The notes under the pieces: generated by a model
The model's input: only the letters and a program-made list of their open reading frames with translations
What the model was told of the DNA's origin: nothing
Databases searched by the model: none
NCBI GenBank assembly: GCA_947471745.1
Contig: CANJKZ010000080.1
Location: forward strand, 2,029,501 to 2,093,500
Origin: Closterium sp. Naga37s-1
Taxonomy: Eukaryota > Streptophyta > Zygnematophyceae > Desmidiales > Closteriaceae
Length of the DNA: 64,000 nucleotides
Direction: 5' to 3'
In this document: piece after piece, positions 32,837-42,831 of the stretch
How positions within the stretch are numbered: the first letter of the stretch is position 1
How the letters are laid out: every line of letters starts with the position of its first letter
Program-made: the position numbers and the translations under genes

Positions 32837-32960
32837 TGTTAAGATAGTAGGCAGGAATGAATGGACTATGAATGAGATTGGTACAAATATGAAACCCTAA
32901 AAGGGGCTGTACCCCATATTGGCTACCCCACTATAGCCTAAACATATATATCATTTGACA
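32837..32960 (-). repeat. 5' LTR of Copia-B
   Basis: 124 bp, partner of 25806-25929. PBS inside, TSD CCTCT outside. Confidence 0.93.
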
Positions 32961-32965
32961 CCTCT

Positions 32966-34904
32966 GCCGTCTCCTCCTGCGTCCTCTCTTCCTGTTCGTG
33001 CTGACCCGGAGTCTAACTCTCTTCGTGCTGCCAGTCCTACTGTCACGCGTCTCCTGGCCACTGCTGTCACTGACCCTTCCTTTGAGTCTGCTGCTGCGTC
33101 TGCCCTAGTTGCTGAGCTTGTCGACTTTGCTGCTCGCTGTCGTCTAGACTACGCCGCTAGTCTTGTTGCTGAGTCTGAGTCTGTCTGTCCTCCGTCCGTC
33201 GGGGGTGAGTGTGCTCTAGGCACGGACGTCCTTGAGGACAGACAGGAGGACCTTGAGTGTCTTGCAGCCGCTGCGCCTCATCTCGTGTCCATGCTGATTG
33301 CCCCTGAGGGAGACCCGGATGCTCCAGACATCCCGACCCCGCGTTCTTACGCTGAGGCGATCGCGGGTGAGTACTCCTCTCAGTGGCAGTCAGCCATGGA
33401 CGCAGAGATGGCATCCTGGAAGTCCACTGGCACTTACGTCGACGAGGTTCCCCCTCCTGGGGCGAACATCGTCAGTGGCATGTGGATTTTCAGGGTGAAG
33501 CGGCCGCCATGTTCTCCGCCTGTCTTCAAGGCTCGTTACGTTGCTCGAGGCTTCAGTCAGCGAGAGGGAGTAGACTTCTTTCAGACCTTCTCCCCCACCC
33601 CGAAGATGACCACTCTTCGGGTGCTACTGCACGTTGCCGCTCAGCGTGACTACGAGCTTCACTCTCTTGACTTCAGCACAGCTTTCTTGCAGGGCAGCCT
33701 GCACGAGAAGATCTGGCTGCGCCGCCCTCCTGGCTTCACTGGGTCGTTTCCTCCTGGTACCCAGTGGAGCCTCCGGCGGCCGGTCTACGGTCTCCGCCAA
33801 GCGCCACGTGAGTGGCACGACACACTGAGGACTACTCTTGCGGCACTTGGGTTCGCGCCTTCTACTGCTGACCCGTCGCTGTTTCTTCGCACCGACACTT
33901 CGCTGCCGCCGTTCTACATCCTCGTGTACGTCGACGACTTGGTCTTTGCCACTGCTGACACTGAGGCTCTCGCCCACGTGAAGTCGGAGCTGCAGAAGAG
34001 ACACACGTGCACAGACCTAGGTGAACTGCGCAGCTACCTTGGCTTGCAGATCACCCGGGACAGAGCACGCCGCACCATCACACTGACTCGGTCACACATG
34101 GTGCAGCAGGTCCTTCAGCGCTTCGGCTTCACCTGGTCCTCAGCACAGGCCACTCGTCTGGCTACAGGTCACACGCTCTCAACTCTGCCTTCGGATGAGT
34201 CCGTAGAGCCGAGTGGTCCTTACCCAGAGCTAGTTGGCTGCCTCATGTACCTGATGACTTGCACTCGTCCTGACCTAGCGTACCCTCTTGGCCTTCTGGC
34301 TCGCTACGTGGCTCCTGGTAGGCACCGAAAGGTGCACTGGGATGCTGCAAAGAGGGTATTGCGCTACTTGTGCAGTACATCGGGCATGGGGCTCGTGCTT
34401 GGAGGAGGGAGCTCAGTTGTTCTCACTGGGCACTCAGACGCTTCTTGGGTTGACGACCAGGCTACTCAGCGGTCGTCACAGGGTTACACCTTCAGCCTTG
34501 GCTCTGGCTCAGTTTCGTGGCGTTCTACACGTTCGTCTTCAGTTCTCAGCTCCAGTTGTGAGGCTGAGATCTACGCCACAGCCATGGCTGCACAGGAGTT
34601 ACGCTGGCTCACCTACCTGCTGATCGACCTGGGAGAGCGGCCTCGTTCTCCTCCAGTGCTGTACGTCGACAACAAGGCTGCCATTGCCTTGTGTGAGGAG
34701 CACAGACTGAAGCACAGAACGAAGCACATCGCTCTACGTTACTTTCTGGCTCGAGAGTTGCAGCAGCGTGGTCAGCTTCGTCTGCGTTACGTGGCCACTC
34801 AGGCCAACACTGCTGATATATTCACCAAGGCACTTCAGTTTGGTGATCATCAGCGTTTCTGCACTTTGCTAGGGCTTGTGCCCACTTTTCCCCACTTGTT
34901 GTAG
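32966..34904 (+). pseudogene. Copia-A2 reverse transcriptase and RNaseH
   Basis: Resumes the pol frame after Copia-B and stays open to a TAG at 34902-34904. RT contains F-S-Q-R-E-G-V-D, D-F-S-T-A-F-L-Q-G, V-Y-G-L-R-Q-A-P-R and Y-V-D-D. RNaseH contains H-S-D-A-S-W, S-S-C-E-A-E, V-D-N-K-A-A and T-A-D-I-F-T-K. All catalytic residues are present, so this segment looks functional apart from being separated from the rest. Confidence 0.9.
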
Positions 34905-35127
34905 ACTTTGCCTGTACTGTGATATATATATTTATGTATATATACCTGCATGCTTGCTAGATATAGATCACTGTGATGCTTGTACTACATATATGTCTCT
35001 ACATGTGAACTGGCCCTTTGCTTGTGCTCAGAGTGTGTGGTGACGTTGTGATCCACCCTGAGCTTGCTTTGTCTTTCTTGACTGGTCTTGTGACCCCTTG
35101 CTCTCCCCCACTTAGCCTATGGGGGTG
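34905..35127 (+). other. Conserved non-coding tail of Copia-A2
   Basis: Counterpart of 429-645 in A1 and 25930-26156 in B. AT-rich tatata runs are followed by a block around gatccaccctgagcttgc, then the polypurine tract next to the LTR. Confidence 0.6.
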
Positions 35128-35255
35128 TGTCAAACATTATATATATGTTTCTGCTGTGTAGGCTACAGTGGGTAAGCCTTTAGGGGGTACATTTCTATAG
35201 GGTTTCATACTTGTACTCCCAACTGTTTCTAGTTGACCACTTCTTGTTTCTGACA
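35128..35255 (+). repeat. 3' LTR of Copia-A2
   Basis: 128 bp, partner of 18424-18551, followed directly by Copia-C LTR sequence (cgtcactcc). Confidence 0.92.
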
Positions 35256-35653
35256 CGTCACTCCATAACGAAGTGTATGCCTGTACTAGTACCGCAATAG
35301 CTCGTATAGAGCACGTGGAAGTCCGAGGGTCACCCGAAGGTCAACGGTCGAAGATAGTCAACAGTCGTGACCCTTGACTGCCCAGTAACCGCACGAGGCA
35401 GTTGCAAAGTGCGACATGGTAACTGTCTAGAATGGCAATAGTCATGGGTTACTGTAGCAATGCAATTCAGTTAATAAGGGAATGTACCCCTCAGAGTACA
35501 TGGCTAGAATGCTACTTATATCCCTGTACTTCTATCTTATAATCATCTTGTTCTCTTTCAATTAATCAGCAAGGTCATTACAGAGACTTTATAGTTCTCC
35601 TCCACACTTGGCAACCTGATCCTGTTCACTATGATCCTTCAGTTATATCAGCA
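35256..35653 (+). repeat. Copia-C 5' LTR, right part
   Basis: Continues the first 54 bp of the LTR found at 18370-18423. Together they match the 3' LTR at 41534-41989. The LTR ends tatatcagca and is followed directly by the PBS. Confidence 0.92.
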
Positions 35654-35758
35654 TGGTATGAGAGCTAGAGTGGATCATAAGGACTGCCAAGCTCTTGTTC
35701 TTGTTAGAACAATCTCTCCATAAATTATTCATTACATCATTAAGGACTCTGTATCACT

Positions 35759-36882
35759 ATGGCTCCAGAAGGAAAAGCCACTGCAGACTCTCCGGGCCCA
35801 CCATCAGCAACAACACCCACTGCACTGTCAGCGGTGACCTCCGTCAGCGCCGCTCTCGTTGAGCAGCTGGTCGTCCACATCAACGCCCTTGAAAGCCATC
35901 AAGCAATGAGCGTCGATGGCTCAAGCTATGCACGTGGAGTTGCTGGACTCCCTCTCCCTGGAGAAGACCGCCGCGTCAACTCCGAGAGGTCATTCACGTT
36001 TGACAACCGTCAAGCTTCAGCTCCTGCGCAAGACAGTCAACAACGCGCACATTCAGATACGATTGCATCTATGCAGACAAAATTTGTTCTGACCTCAAAG
36101 CTGAAGACATCAGTTCCTTTTAACGGAAAGGACTTCTACACTTGGAGCTTCGAGTTCGAGCTCCTCGCGACAACTGCGCAAATCTGGATGTACTACGACG
36201 GGAGCTTACTGTTTCCAACGGAAGGCACCATCCAAGAGAAGAATCAGTATCACCACAAATCTCTTCTCGCGTACACCACTCTGCTCCGAAATCTCTCCCC
36301 CAAAGAACAGCTCGGCATTCGCTCTTATAAATCAGAGTGGGCACCCGCGTACGCCTCTTGGGAGCACCTGCGCAACTCATACATGGCAACAGACCCAGTC
36401 ACTATGAGTCGCCTGCTCAGCCAGCTGACATCCGTCAAAATGCATCAAGGAGAAAAAGCGGGACCATATATCAACCGATGCCGCAATCTGCGCGACCACA
36501 TCAAAAAGTGCGGCGGATCCGTTCCTGACGACATGTTCGTCTCAATGGTTCTCTCTGGTCCGTTCCCGACTGGTGTCAATGCCAATCCTTGCTCCGAGCT
36601 CGAGCAACTGTCTCCGAATCGGCTCTGTGCGCCACGCTCCTCTTCGTACAAAAGGAGATCGACCTGTACAACGAGAAGAACACAAAGTGGAAAAAGTTAG
36701 TCTTCTACGTCGGATCATCACAAGGGGAGCAGCGCGGAAAGAAAGGAGCTTTCTGCAAATACTGCAAGAAGTCTGGCCACACTATCGACTAGTGCTACAA
36801 GCGTCAAGCTGCTGATGAAAGGCGCAACACCCTCAGTCAGCAACCCTCGGCACAAGCAAAACCTCCTGTCGCAACCTCCACT
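35759..36882 (+). pseudogene. Copia-C Gag
   Basis: Begins M-A-P-E-G-K. The middle has the UBN2-type Gag helices (V-P-F-N-G-K-D-F-Y-T-W to the R-N-L-R-D-H region). One frame change near 36590-36620 moves the coding into the frame used by the rest of the element. The zinc knuckle C-K-Y-C-K-K-S-G-H-T-I-D-x-C is canonical C-x2-C-x4-H-x4-C, with a TAG (36790-36792) at the residue before the last Cys. Gag would form the particle that packages the element RNA. Confidence 0.82.
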
Positions 36883-38577
36883 GTGTCGCCTCCCTCCGTT
36901 GCCAGCACTTCCCAATCTCCTGCACTCATCACAGCGAAGGATAAAGGGAAAGGGACAATCATGAGCTGCATGGCTCACCGCAACAGAGGATACCGATACT
37001 ATGATCGAGTAACATTCACGCTCCACGATACCACCAATCTTGTCTCACCAAGACAGGACAACGATCCCACTGCCCCTTCCTGGACCAACTCACCGCAAAG
37101 GCACCCACCTGACTTCGAGCTGCCGCCACCGACACCAGAATCACCTCCCAGCATATCGGCGAACCGGTGCTTTGCCCTCTCGCCATACACCGGAGAAAGA
37201 GATCGCGTGGTCACGCCTAAAATCGCCAACATCGCGAGGCAAAGCCGCGAGAACATCAACACCTGGTACCTGGACTTTTGCTGCGGACAGCACATGGTGG
37301 GATCACCAACATTCATCACCAACTCCAAACGGATGCGACGACCCTGCGAGATTACAGTGGCAAACGACGGCACACTCAAAGCATACGACATCAGTGAAAT
37401 CTTCCTTGAAGCTGACGACACACACTTCACGATTCACATCAGCGACGTGCTCGTAGCTCCAGATCTGCAGTACAACCTGCTTTCCTTGGCTCAGCTCATG
37501 CGGTGCGGAGTCGACATTCGAAGCAACCGCAAGGAAAAGACCTTCGAACTCTTCTACGGCAACACTTACATCGGCAAAGCCGTGGATAACGACGGGGTCT
37601 TCGTGCTGCAGTTCTCAGCTCAAGGCACCTCAGGAGACTCTCACCGCACCTTGCTGTTGAAGACAATCACTGTAGGAGCCCCAACCTGGTCACATTCCAC
37701 AGAGATGGATCTCGAGCGACCCGCCTCGGACGGCCTCCTACGACTACGCACCGTTCCGACCGCCTCAACCTCTAATCATGGGGAGACCGGACCTGCCACA
37801 ATGGAAGAAGACAGCGGCACGTCAAAACCTGCAGCGCAAACCACCGGGGAAAACAAAACAGCCGAAGCAAGTTGGACGGATTGGAGCAATCCCGAGCCCA
37901 CGCTCGGGCCCTGGGGAGAAATCCTAACTCCAGGAGAGGCAGGCGCAAGCGGATGGGGCGCCGTCTCACCAGGAGAAGTCGGCGCGAACGGATGGGGAAC
38001 TCCCCCTCCTCCAACAGGAGAAGCAGAAGGCGGCTGGGGCACCTCTGCAAGCGAAGCAGAATTGGGGCAGGCAGCCCCCGCATATCCAGAAGTTCCGGGA
38101 CTCCCTTCCGCCGAAACAGCGGAGTTCGATCCTTACTGGGCAACACGAAGCACCAGCTGGGGTGGCCCTCCTCTTCCAGACCAGTACGCCCCTGACACAC
38201 CAGAACCAATGGAAGAAGAGTCAGAAGAGCAAGAAGTAACCTACGAACTCTTCGGCGAAGCAGCGGAACTACCAGCACCCACCGAGGAACCGGAGCCACC
38301 AGTACAAGGACCACAGGAGATCGAGGTCATCGGGGCCGAATTCAGCTACTATCGAATTCCCATGAAGGGACTCACAGTCCGCGACTGGCCTGATCGGTGT
38401 CTTCTTGTCACTGGAGACCAAGTCAACGCTGGCGACACCGACAACATCATCGGTATTCCACACGCGCTCCTGGAACAAAAGGCAATTCGCACATTCGCCG
38501 CTGACGCTGACAACGCCGCCGATGCAGGACCTGAAGGGGAGGCAAACGACGAAGCAGCACGACAAAAATATTATTAG
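36883..38577 (+). pseudogene. Copia-C protease region with WG/GW-repeat insert
   Basis: Same frame as the end of Gag. The protease-like segment has W-Y-L-D-F-C-C-G-Q-H-M near 37264-37300, where copia proteases normally show D-S-G. The catalytic Asp is kept but the following Ser-Gly is not, so activity is doubtful. The body to about 37700 is otherwise typical (V-A-P-D-L-Q-Y-N-L-L-S). Next comes an acidic, Pro/Gly/Glu-rich segment of about 200 residues with five tryptophans in W-G context at 37910-38160, spaced 12-15 residues apart in the three-copy core: P-W-G-E, then three G-W-G units and S-W-G-G. This resembles plant Argonaute-hook platforms and is not part of standard copia Pol. The stretch ends at a TAG (38575-38577) and continues in frame into the pre-integrase domain. 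Confidence 0.8.
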
Positions 38578-39549
38578 AAAACGGTCGGCTACCGTGCGGA
38601 ACCAGAAATCTGGCATCAGCGTCTCGGACATCCCTCTCACACAACACTCAAGAACTCACTGAAGGCCGGCGTCCTCGACAACGAAGCACTACTCCTTCCA
38701 CGCGGAGGATTCCTTACCGTAGACTCCGATGACCCGACCTGCACAGTGTGCCCTACAGCATCGCTCGCTCACAAACCCTTCCCCGACTTACCACCTGGAT
38801 ACGAACGCTACAAACCACTCGATAAGGTCTACAGCGACTTCATGTGTCTGACGCGGGAAGGGCTCAATGGCGAATACTACACACTAACCTTCATCGACGC
38901 CAGTACTCGCTACGTCTGGGCTGTCAACACCGACTGCAGGTCACTCGCCTTCGAATGCTTCATCGCGTGGATGAAGCGAGCTGAGCGACAATCGGGACTT
39001 AAATTAAAGAGCTGGCAAACGGATGGAGCTCTGGAGTTTTTCTCAGACGAGTTCAAGGAGCTCTTCTGAAAGAAGGGGATTGAACACCTGGTGTCCCTGC
39101 CTTACGCTCACGAGCAGCAAGGAGTAGCGGAAAGGACAAACAAGAGCCTCGTCACCAGAATGAGGGCTCTGATGAAGCAGTCGGCCATCCCAACACATTA
39201 CTGGCCATTCGCCATAAACCACGCAGTCCGGCTGCACAGCTTGCTGTCCTCCCGAAGCCTCGAGAACAACAACTCTCCCTACAAGGCGTGGACGGGCAAA
39301 AAAGCAGACACGCGCCTGCTTCGGGTTTTTGGGTGCATGGTACAGTACAGGCCACACACATCACGGACTGGAAAATTTGCTGACCGAGCTCGCTGGGGCA
39401 TCCACCTCGGGATCGAAAAGGAATACAAGGCGTGGATCGTGCTGGACTACGAGACACACGAAGTGACGAAATCACGTGATTGCATCTTCTACGAGAAGCT
39501 TACCCTGCCACTGTTCAACGACCACCGCGCAGCTGACACAGCACCATAA
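38578..39549 (+). pseudogene. Copia-C integrase
   Basis: In frame with the preceding segment. The GAG-pre-integrase motif is H-Q-R-L-G-H-P-S. The integrase core shows D in Y-S-D-F-M, D in Q-T-D-G-A-L-E-F and E in Q-Q-G-V-A-E-R-T-N. A TGA interrupts at 39067-39069, and the part ends at tandem TAA TAG codons (39547-39552) in the linker. The segment between 39550 and 39837 continues in the same frame with one more TAA (39676-39678). Confidence 0.85.
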
Positions 39550-39837
39550 TAGGTCTTCGAAGGACATCGCAGCTTCGCAACTCCACATGATGAAGCTGAC
39601 CTGGCGGAAGATGAGGATGCAGCACACGTCACTCAGTTTGACAGCGCACCCAACACCCCCCTTACAAGCCCATTTTAAACCCCAACCTTCATTCCGCTAC
39701 ACCAAACTGATCCCAACGATACAACTCGCAACGCCCATAACTTCAGCAGCGCCGCCCGCCACCTTCCAGATGCCGCGTTACCACAGCCCAACACCTCGCA
39801 AGATACCATCCGCCCTGGCAACGAAAGCGACGACGAC

Positions 39838-41527
39838 GTGGTCGAAGTAACCAGCTTCCACGACTACGATCGCCTGCACTACGAAAAGACCAACGAAACT
39901 GGTCTCCGCATCCTCGGGCTCGCCGTCGCTGTTCGCCACTCCTCCCCCAAGGAACCCACCACTGTTCGCCAGGCTCTCTCCGGCCCCGACAGTGAAGCAT
40001 GGCAGGCAGCCATGGCCAAGGAAATCGCGACGCTTAAGAACCGTGGCACCTGGAAGCTAGTTCCCCGGACATCTGCAAAGGGGAGGAAAATTCTCAGCGG
40101 AAAATGGGTGTTCCGTATCAAAACGTTGGCGGACGGCTCCATCGACAGATACAAAGCGCGTTGGGTGGTACGCGGCTTCGAGCAAACACATATGGTGGAT
40201 TTCGATCTCACCTACGCACCAGTTGGACGGCACACCTCAGTGCGAATCCTTATATGCATCGCAGCAGTCAAGCAGCGCCCACTCCGCCAGATCGACGTCG
40301 GCAGCGCATTCTTATACGCTACGGTCGACGCCATTATCTTCGTCGAGCAGCCGCACGCCTTTGAAGAGAACGACGGCGCCGTCTGCCTGCTCCAGAAATC
40401 CCTCTACGGAATCAAGCAAGCACCCCGCCTGTGGCAGCAGTACCTACACACGGTGCTCACGAAACTCGGCTTTCAACAGCTGCCCCACGACCTCGGCATG
40501 TACAGGAAAGAGTCGCGCGGCAAATTCATCCTCCTCGTCGCCTACGTCGACGACCTCCTCTACACCGGCGACGACACGGAGCTCCTGGACCAGTTCGAAG
40601 CATATATCAAGGAGCAGCTCGAGGTCACTATCAACCACACCGTCACTCAATTCCTGGGCCTCAACATCACCCAGTCTGCCTCCTCCATTCATCTCTCCGC
40701 CGCCAAGTACGCCGAGACACTCGCGAAGAAATTCAGCATTGCACCCATCAACCTCTCCACACCCTTTCGCACTCCTCCTCCTAACCACAAACCAGACACC
40801 ACACCTCTCTCTCTCGAAGATCACCGGCTCTACCAGCAGCAGCTAGGGTGTCTCCTATTCGCCACCGTCACGTGCCGGCCCGATCTCTCCTACGTCGCAA
40901 GCCAGCTCGCACAGTACCTGAAGCGACCTGAAGGGGAGAATCTACTGGATCTACACCGAGCACTGCAATACTTCATCTCTACTCCCGACGTCGGCCTCAC
41001 CTACGAAGCCAACTTAACAGCCACCTTACAGCTGCATGGCTACGTAGACGCTGACCACGCAGGAGATGTTGACAACAGACGCTCCCGCACAGGATTCATT
41101 TTTCAACTTCAACCTGCTGGGCTCATTTCATGGAACTCTCAGAAGCAAGAACTCATCGCCCTTTCGTCAGCTGAAGCAGAATTCATCGCCGCCAGCGCAG
41201 CTGTTCGCGAAGGACTGTACCTGATGGAGCTCCTACAGGAAGCGAAAGTAACGATGAACGGGCACTTCACGTTACTCTGCGACAACCAGAGCACGATCAA
41301 GATCGCAAACAAGCCCGGCTTCGTGAATCGCACGAAACACATCGCCCTTCGCTACTTCTTCGTCAAGGACGAAATCGACAAGGGCAAGGTCAAGCTCACG
41401 TAATGCCCGACTGGTGACATGGCAGCCGACTTCCTGACAAAGAAACTGCCACGTCAACAGTTCCAGCACTGCGCCAACCTTTGCGGGATCACCAAAAAGG
41501 CCCACGTGGCCCACCTTCAGGAATGAA
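39838..41527 (+). pseudogene. Copia-C reverse transcriptase and RNaseH
   Basis: Same frame as upstream. RT shows K-W-V-F-R-I-K, Q-I-D-V-G-S-A-F-L, S-L-Y-G-I-K-Q-A-P-R and Y-V-D-D. RNaseH shows D-A-D-H-A-G-D, S-S-A-E-A-E-F, C-D-N-Q-S-T and A-A-D-F-L-T-K. A TAA at 41401-41403 interrupts shortly before the final RNaseH motif, and the frame ends at a TGA at 41525-41527, beside the polypurine tract. All RT catalytic residues are present. Confidence 0.88.
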
Positions 41528-41533
41528 GGGGAG

Positions 41534-41989
41534 TGTTGGAATAACCGAAAGGTTATTATAAACATTCCCGAATGTTTCCCACTCTCGCGTCACTCCATAA
41601 CGAAGTGTACGCCTGTACTAGTACCGCAATAGCTCGTATAGAGCACGCGGAAGTCCGAGGGTCACCCGAAGGTCAACGGTCGAAGATAGTCAACAGTCGT
41701 GACCCTTGACTGCCCAGTAACCGCACGAGGCAGTTGCAAAGTGCGACATGGTAACTGTCTAGAATGGCAATAGTCATGGGTTACTGTAGCAATGCAATTC
41801 AGTTAATAAGGGAATGTACCCCTCAGAGTACATGGCTAGCTAGAATGCTACTTATATCCCTGTACTTCTATCTTATAATCATCTTGTTCTCTTTCAATTA
41901 ATCAACAAGGTCATTACAGAGACTTTATAGTTCTCCTCCACACTTGGCAACCTTATCCTGTTCACTACGATCCTTCAGTTATATCAGCA
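41534..41989 (+). repeat. Copia-C 3' LTR
   Basis: 456 bp, begins tgttggaataacc, ends atatcagca, intact. It shows the uninterrupted target sequence into which Copia-A2 went in the other LTR (actctcgcgtcac at 41581-41593). Confidence 0.92.
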
Positions 41990-42689
41990 TAACAGTTAAC
42001 ACCTCGCGACACTCGCCTCGACCGCCATTTTTCTTCGCGGCCCAACCTCACGGCTCTGTTAGTAACCTGCGCTTTTGGCCCTCCGCCTCGGCGATTCCCA
42101 ACTTAAATGTCAGGCCCATCGTGCACCCCACAATCCGCTCGTTATCGTCAATAGGCTCGTTCGCAATTCAACATACGCGCATGCCTTCACTCAATGTACT
42201 GCATCGCTAATCTTCGTTCACTCATTCAATTGCATCCGTAACGCTTAGTACTCAAAGCTATGACCCTTTTCGGGTCGTGCACACACCTTCGCTTCCAACT
42301 TATCACATGGTTGGGGAAGGTAGAAGTCTCTCAGCGGCCAGCACCGGTGCTCGTGTGCTCTCTCGTAAGCATACAGAGCCATGACTGAGGCAACCGCGGG
42401 GCTAGCCCGACACCCCCGCCATGGACAAATCCGGCCGCATTCGGCTCGCATCTTTAACGCAAGAGCACCTCGACGTAATTATGTGCAAACTAAGAAAATC
42501 TACGCTCGAAACTGCGACACTCACGGCGGAGCGTGATTCCGCACAGCAGCAGTCGACGACGAATGCACTGGCACTAGCACCAGCAAATGCACATGCACAA
42601 ACTGAACGAAGTAGGAAAGCACCGGGCGTGAACACACCTCACGAAACCCGTTACCACGTCAGCATCGAGGCACCCATCACCAACAATGA
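41990..42689. other. Unassigned DNA between Copia-C and Copia-D
   Basis: About 700 bp of moderate GC. An open frame at 42421-42689 (plus, M-D-K-S-G-R-I-R) has a short helical, Gln/Ala-rich stretch and is cut by the Copia-D LTR. It could be the N-terminus of a Gag, because the gypsy Gag at 61985 is also Ala/Asn-rich at its start, but no motif proves this. Confidence 0.35.
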
Positions 42690-42819
42690 TGTCAAACTTA
42701 TATGCTGCTTATTGTGTAGGCTGTAGTGGGGTAGCACATATGGGGCCCAACCCAATTAGAGTTTCCTACTTGTACCCATCTTGCTCATAGTTCATTCATT
42801 CTCGTTCGTAAATCTGACA
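42690..42819 (+). repeat. 5' LTR of Copia-D
   Basis: 130 bp, begins tgtcaaacttat, ends aaatctgaca. Identified by its TG...CA ends, similarity to the A-family LTR and the PBS directly after it. The partner 3' LTR is outside the window or deleted. Confidence 0.82.
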
Positions 42820-42831
42820 TGGTTTCAGAGC

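Larger units (their letters stand above)
25806..32960 (-). mobile_element. Copia-B, nearly intact Ty1/copia element
   Basis: LTRs of 124 bp at 25806-25929 and 32837-32960 differ at one position. The 5-bp duplication is CCTCT (25801-25805, 32961-32965). The PBS TGGTTTCAGAGC (reverse complement at 32825-32836) and a polypurine tract beside the 3' LTR (25930-25944) are present. A single gag-pol frame runs from 32201 to 26157, broken only by one TAG at 30465-30467. It was inserted in Copia-A2 pol. This is the youngest-looking member of the A/B/D group here. Confidence 0.95.
18424..35255 (+). mobile_element. Copia-A2, Ty1/copia element inserted in the Copia-C 5' LTR and itself twice interrupted
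   Basis: LTRs at 18424-18551 and 35128-35255 (128 bp each, two differences). PBS TGGTATTAAGAGC is at 18552-18564, and the polypurine tract cctatgggggtg ends at 35127. Two later insertions split pol: the TRIM complex at 22466-25074 and Copia-B at 25806-32960. With both removed the element is about 7 kb. Removing it exactly restores the Copia-C LTR without any target duplication. Confidence 0.93.
18370..41989 (+). mobile_element. Copia-C, Ty1/copia element interrupted in its 5' LTR
   Basis: The 5' LTR is split: 18370-18423 lies before, and 35256-35653 after, the inserted Copia-A2. The 3' LTR is 41534-41989. The rejoined 5' LTR (452 bp) differs from the 3' LTR (456 bp) by about six substitutions and a 4-bp insertion, so it is fairly young. 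PBS TGGTATGAGAGC is at 35654-35665, one mismatch from the usual initiator-Met type. A polypurine tract aatgaaggggag is at 41523-41533. Flanking bases are taaac on the left and taaca on the right, a possible diverged duplication. The coding region runs 35759-41527. Confidence 0.92.
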
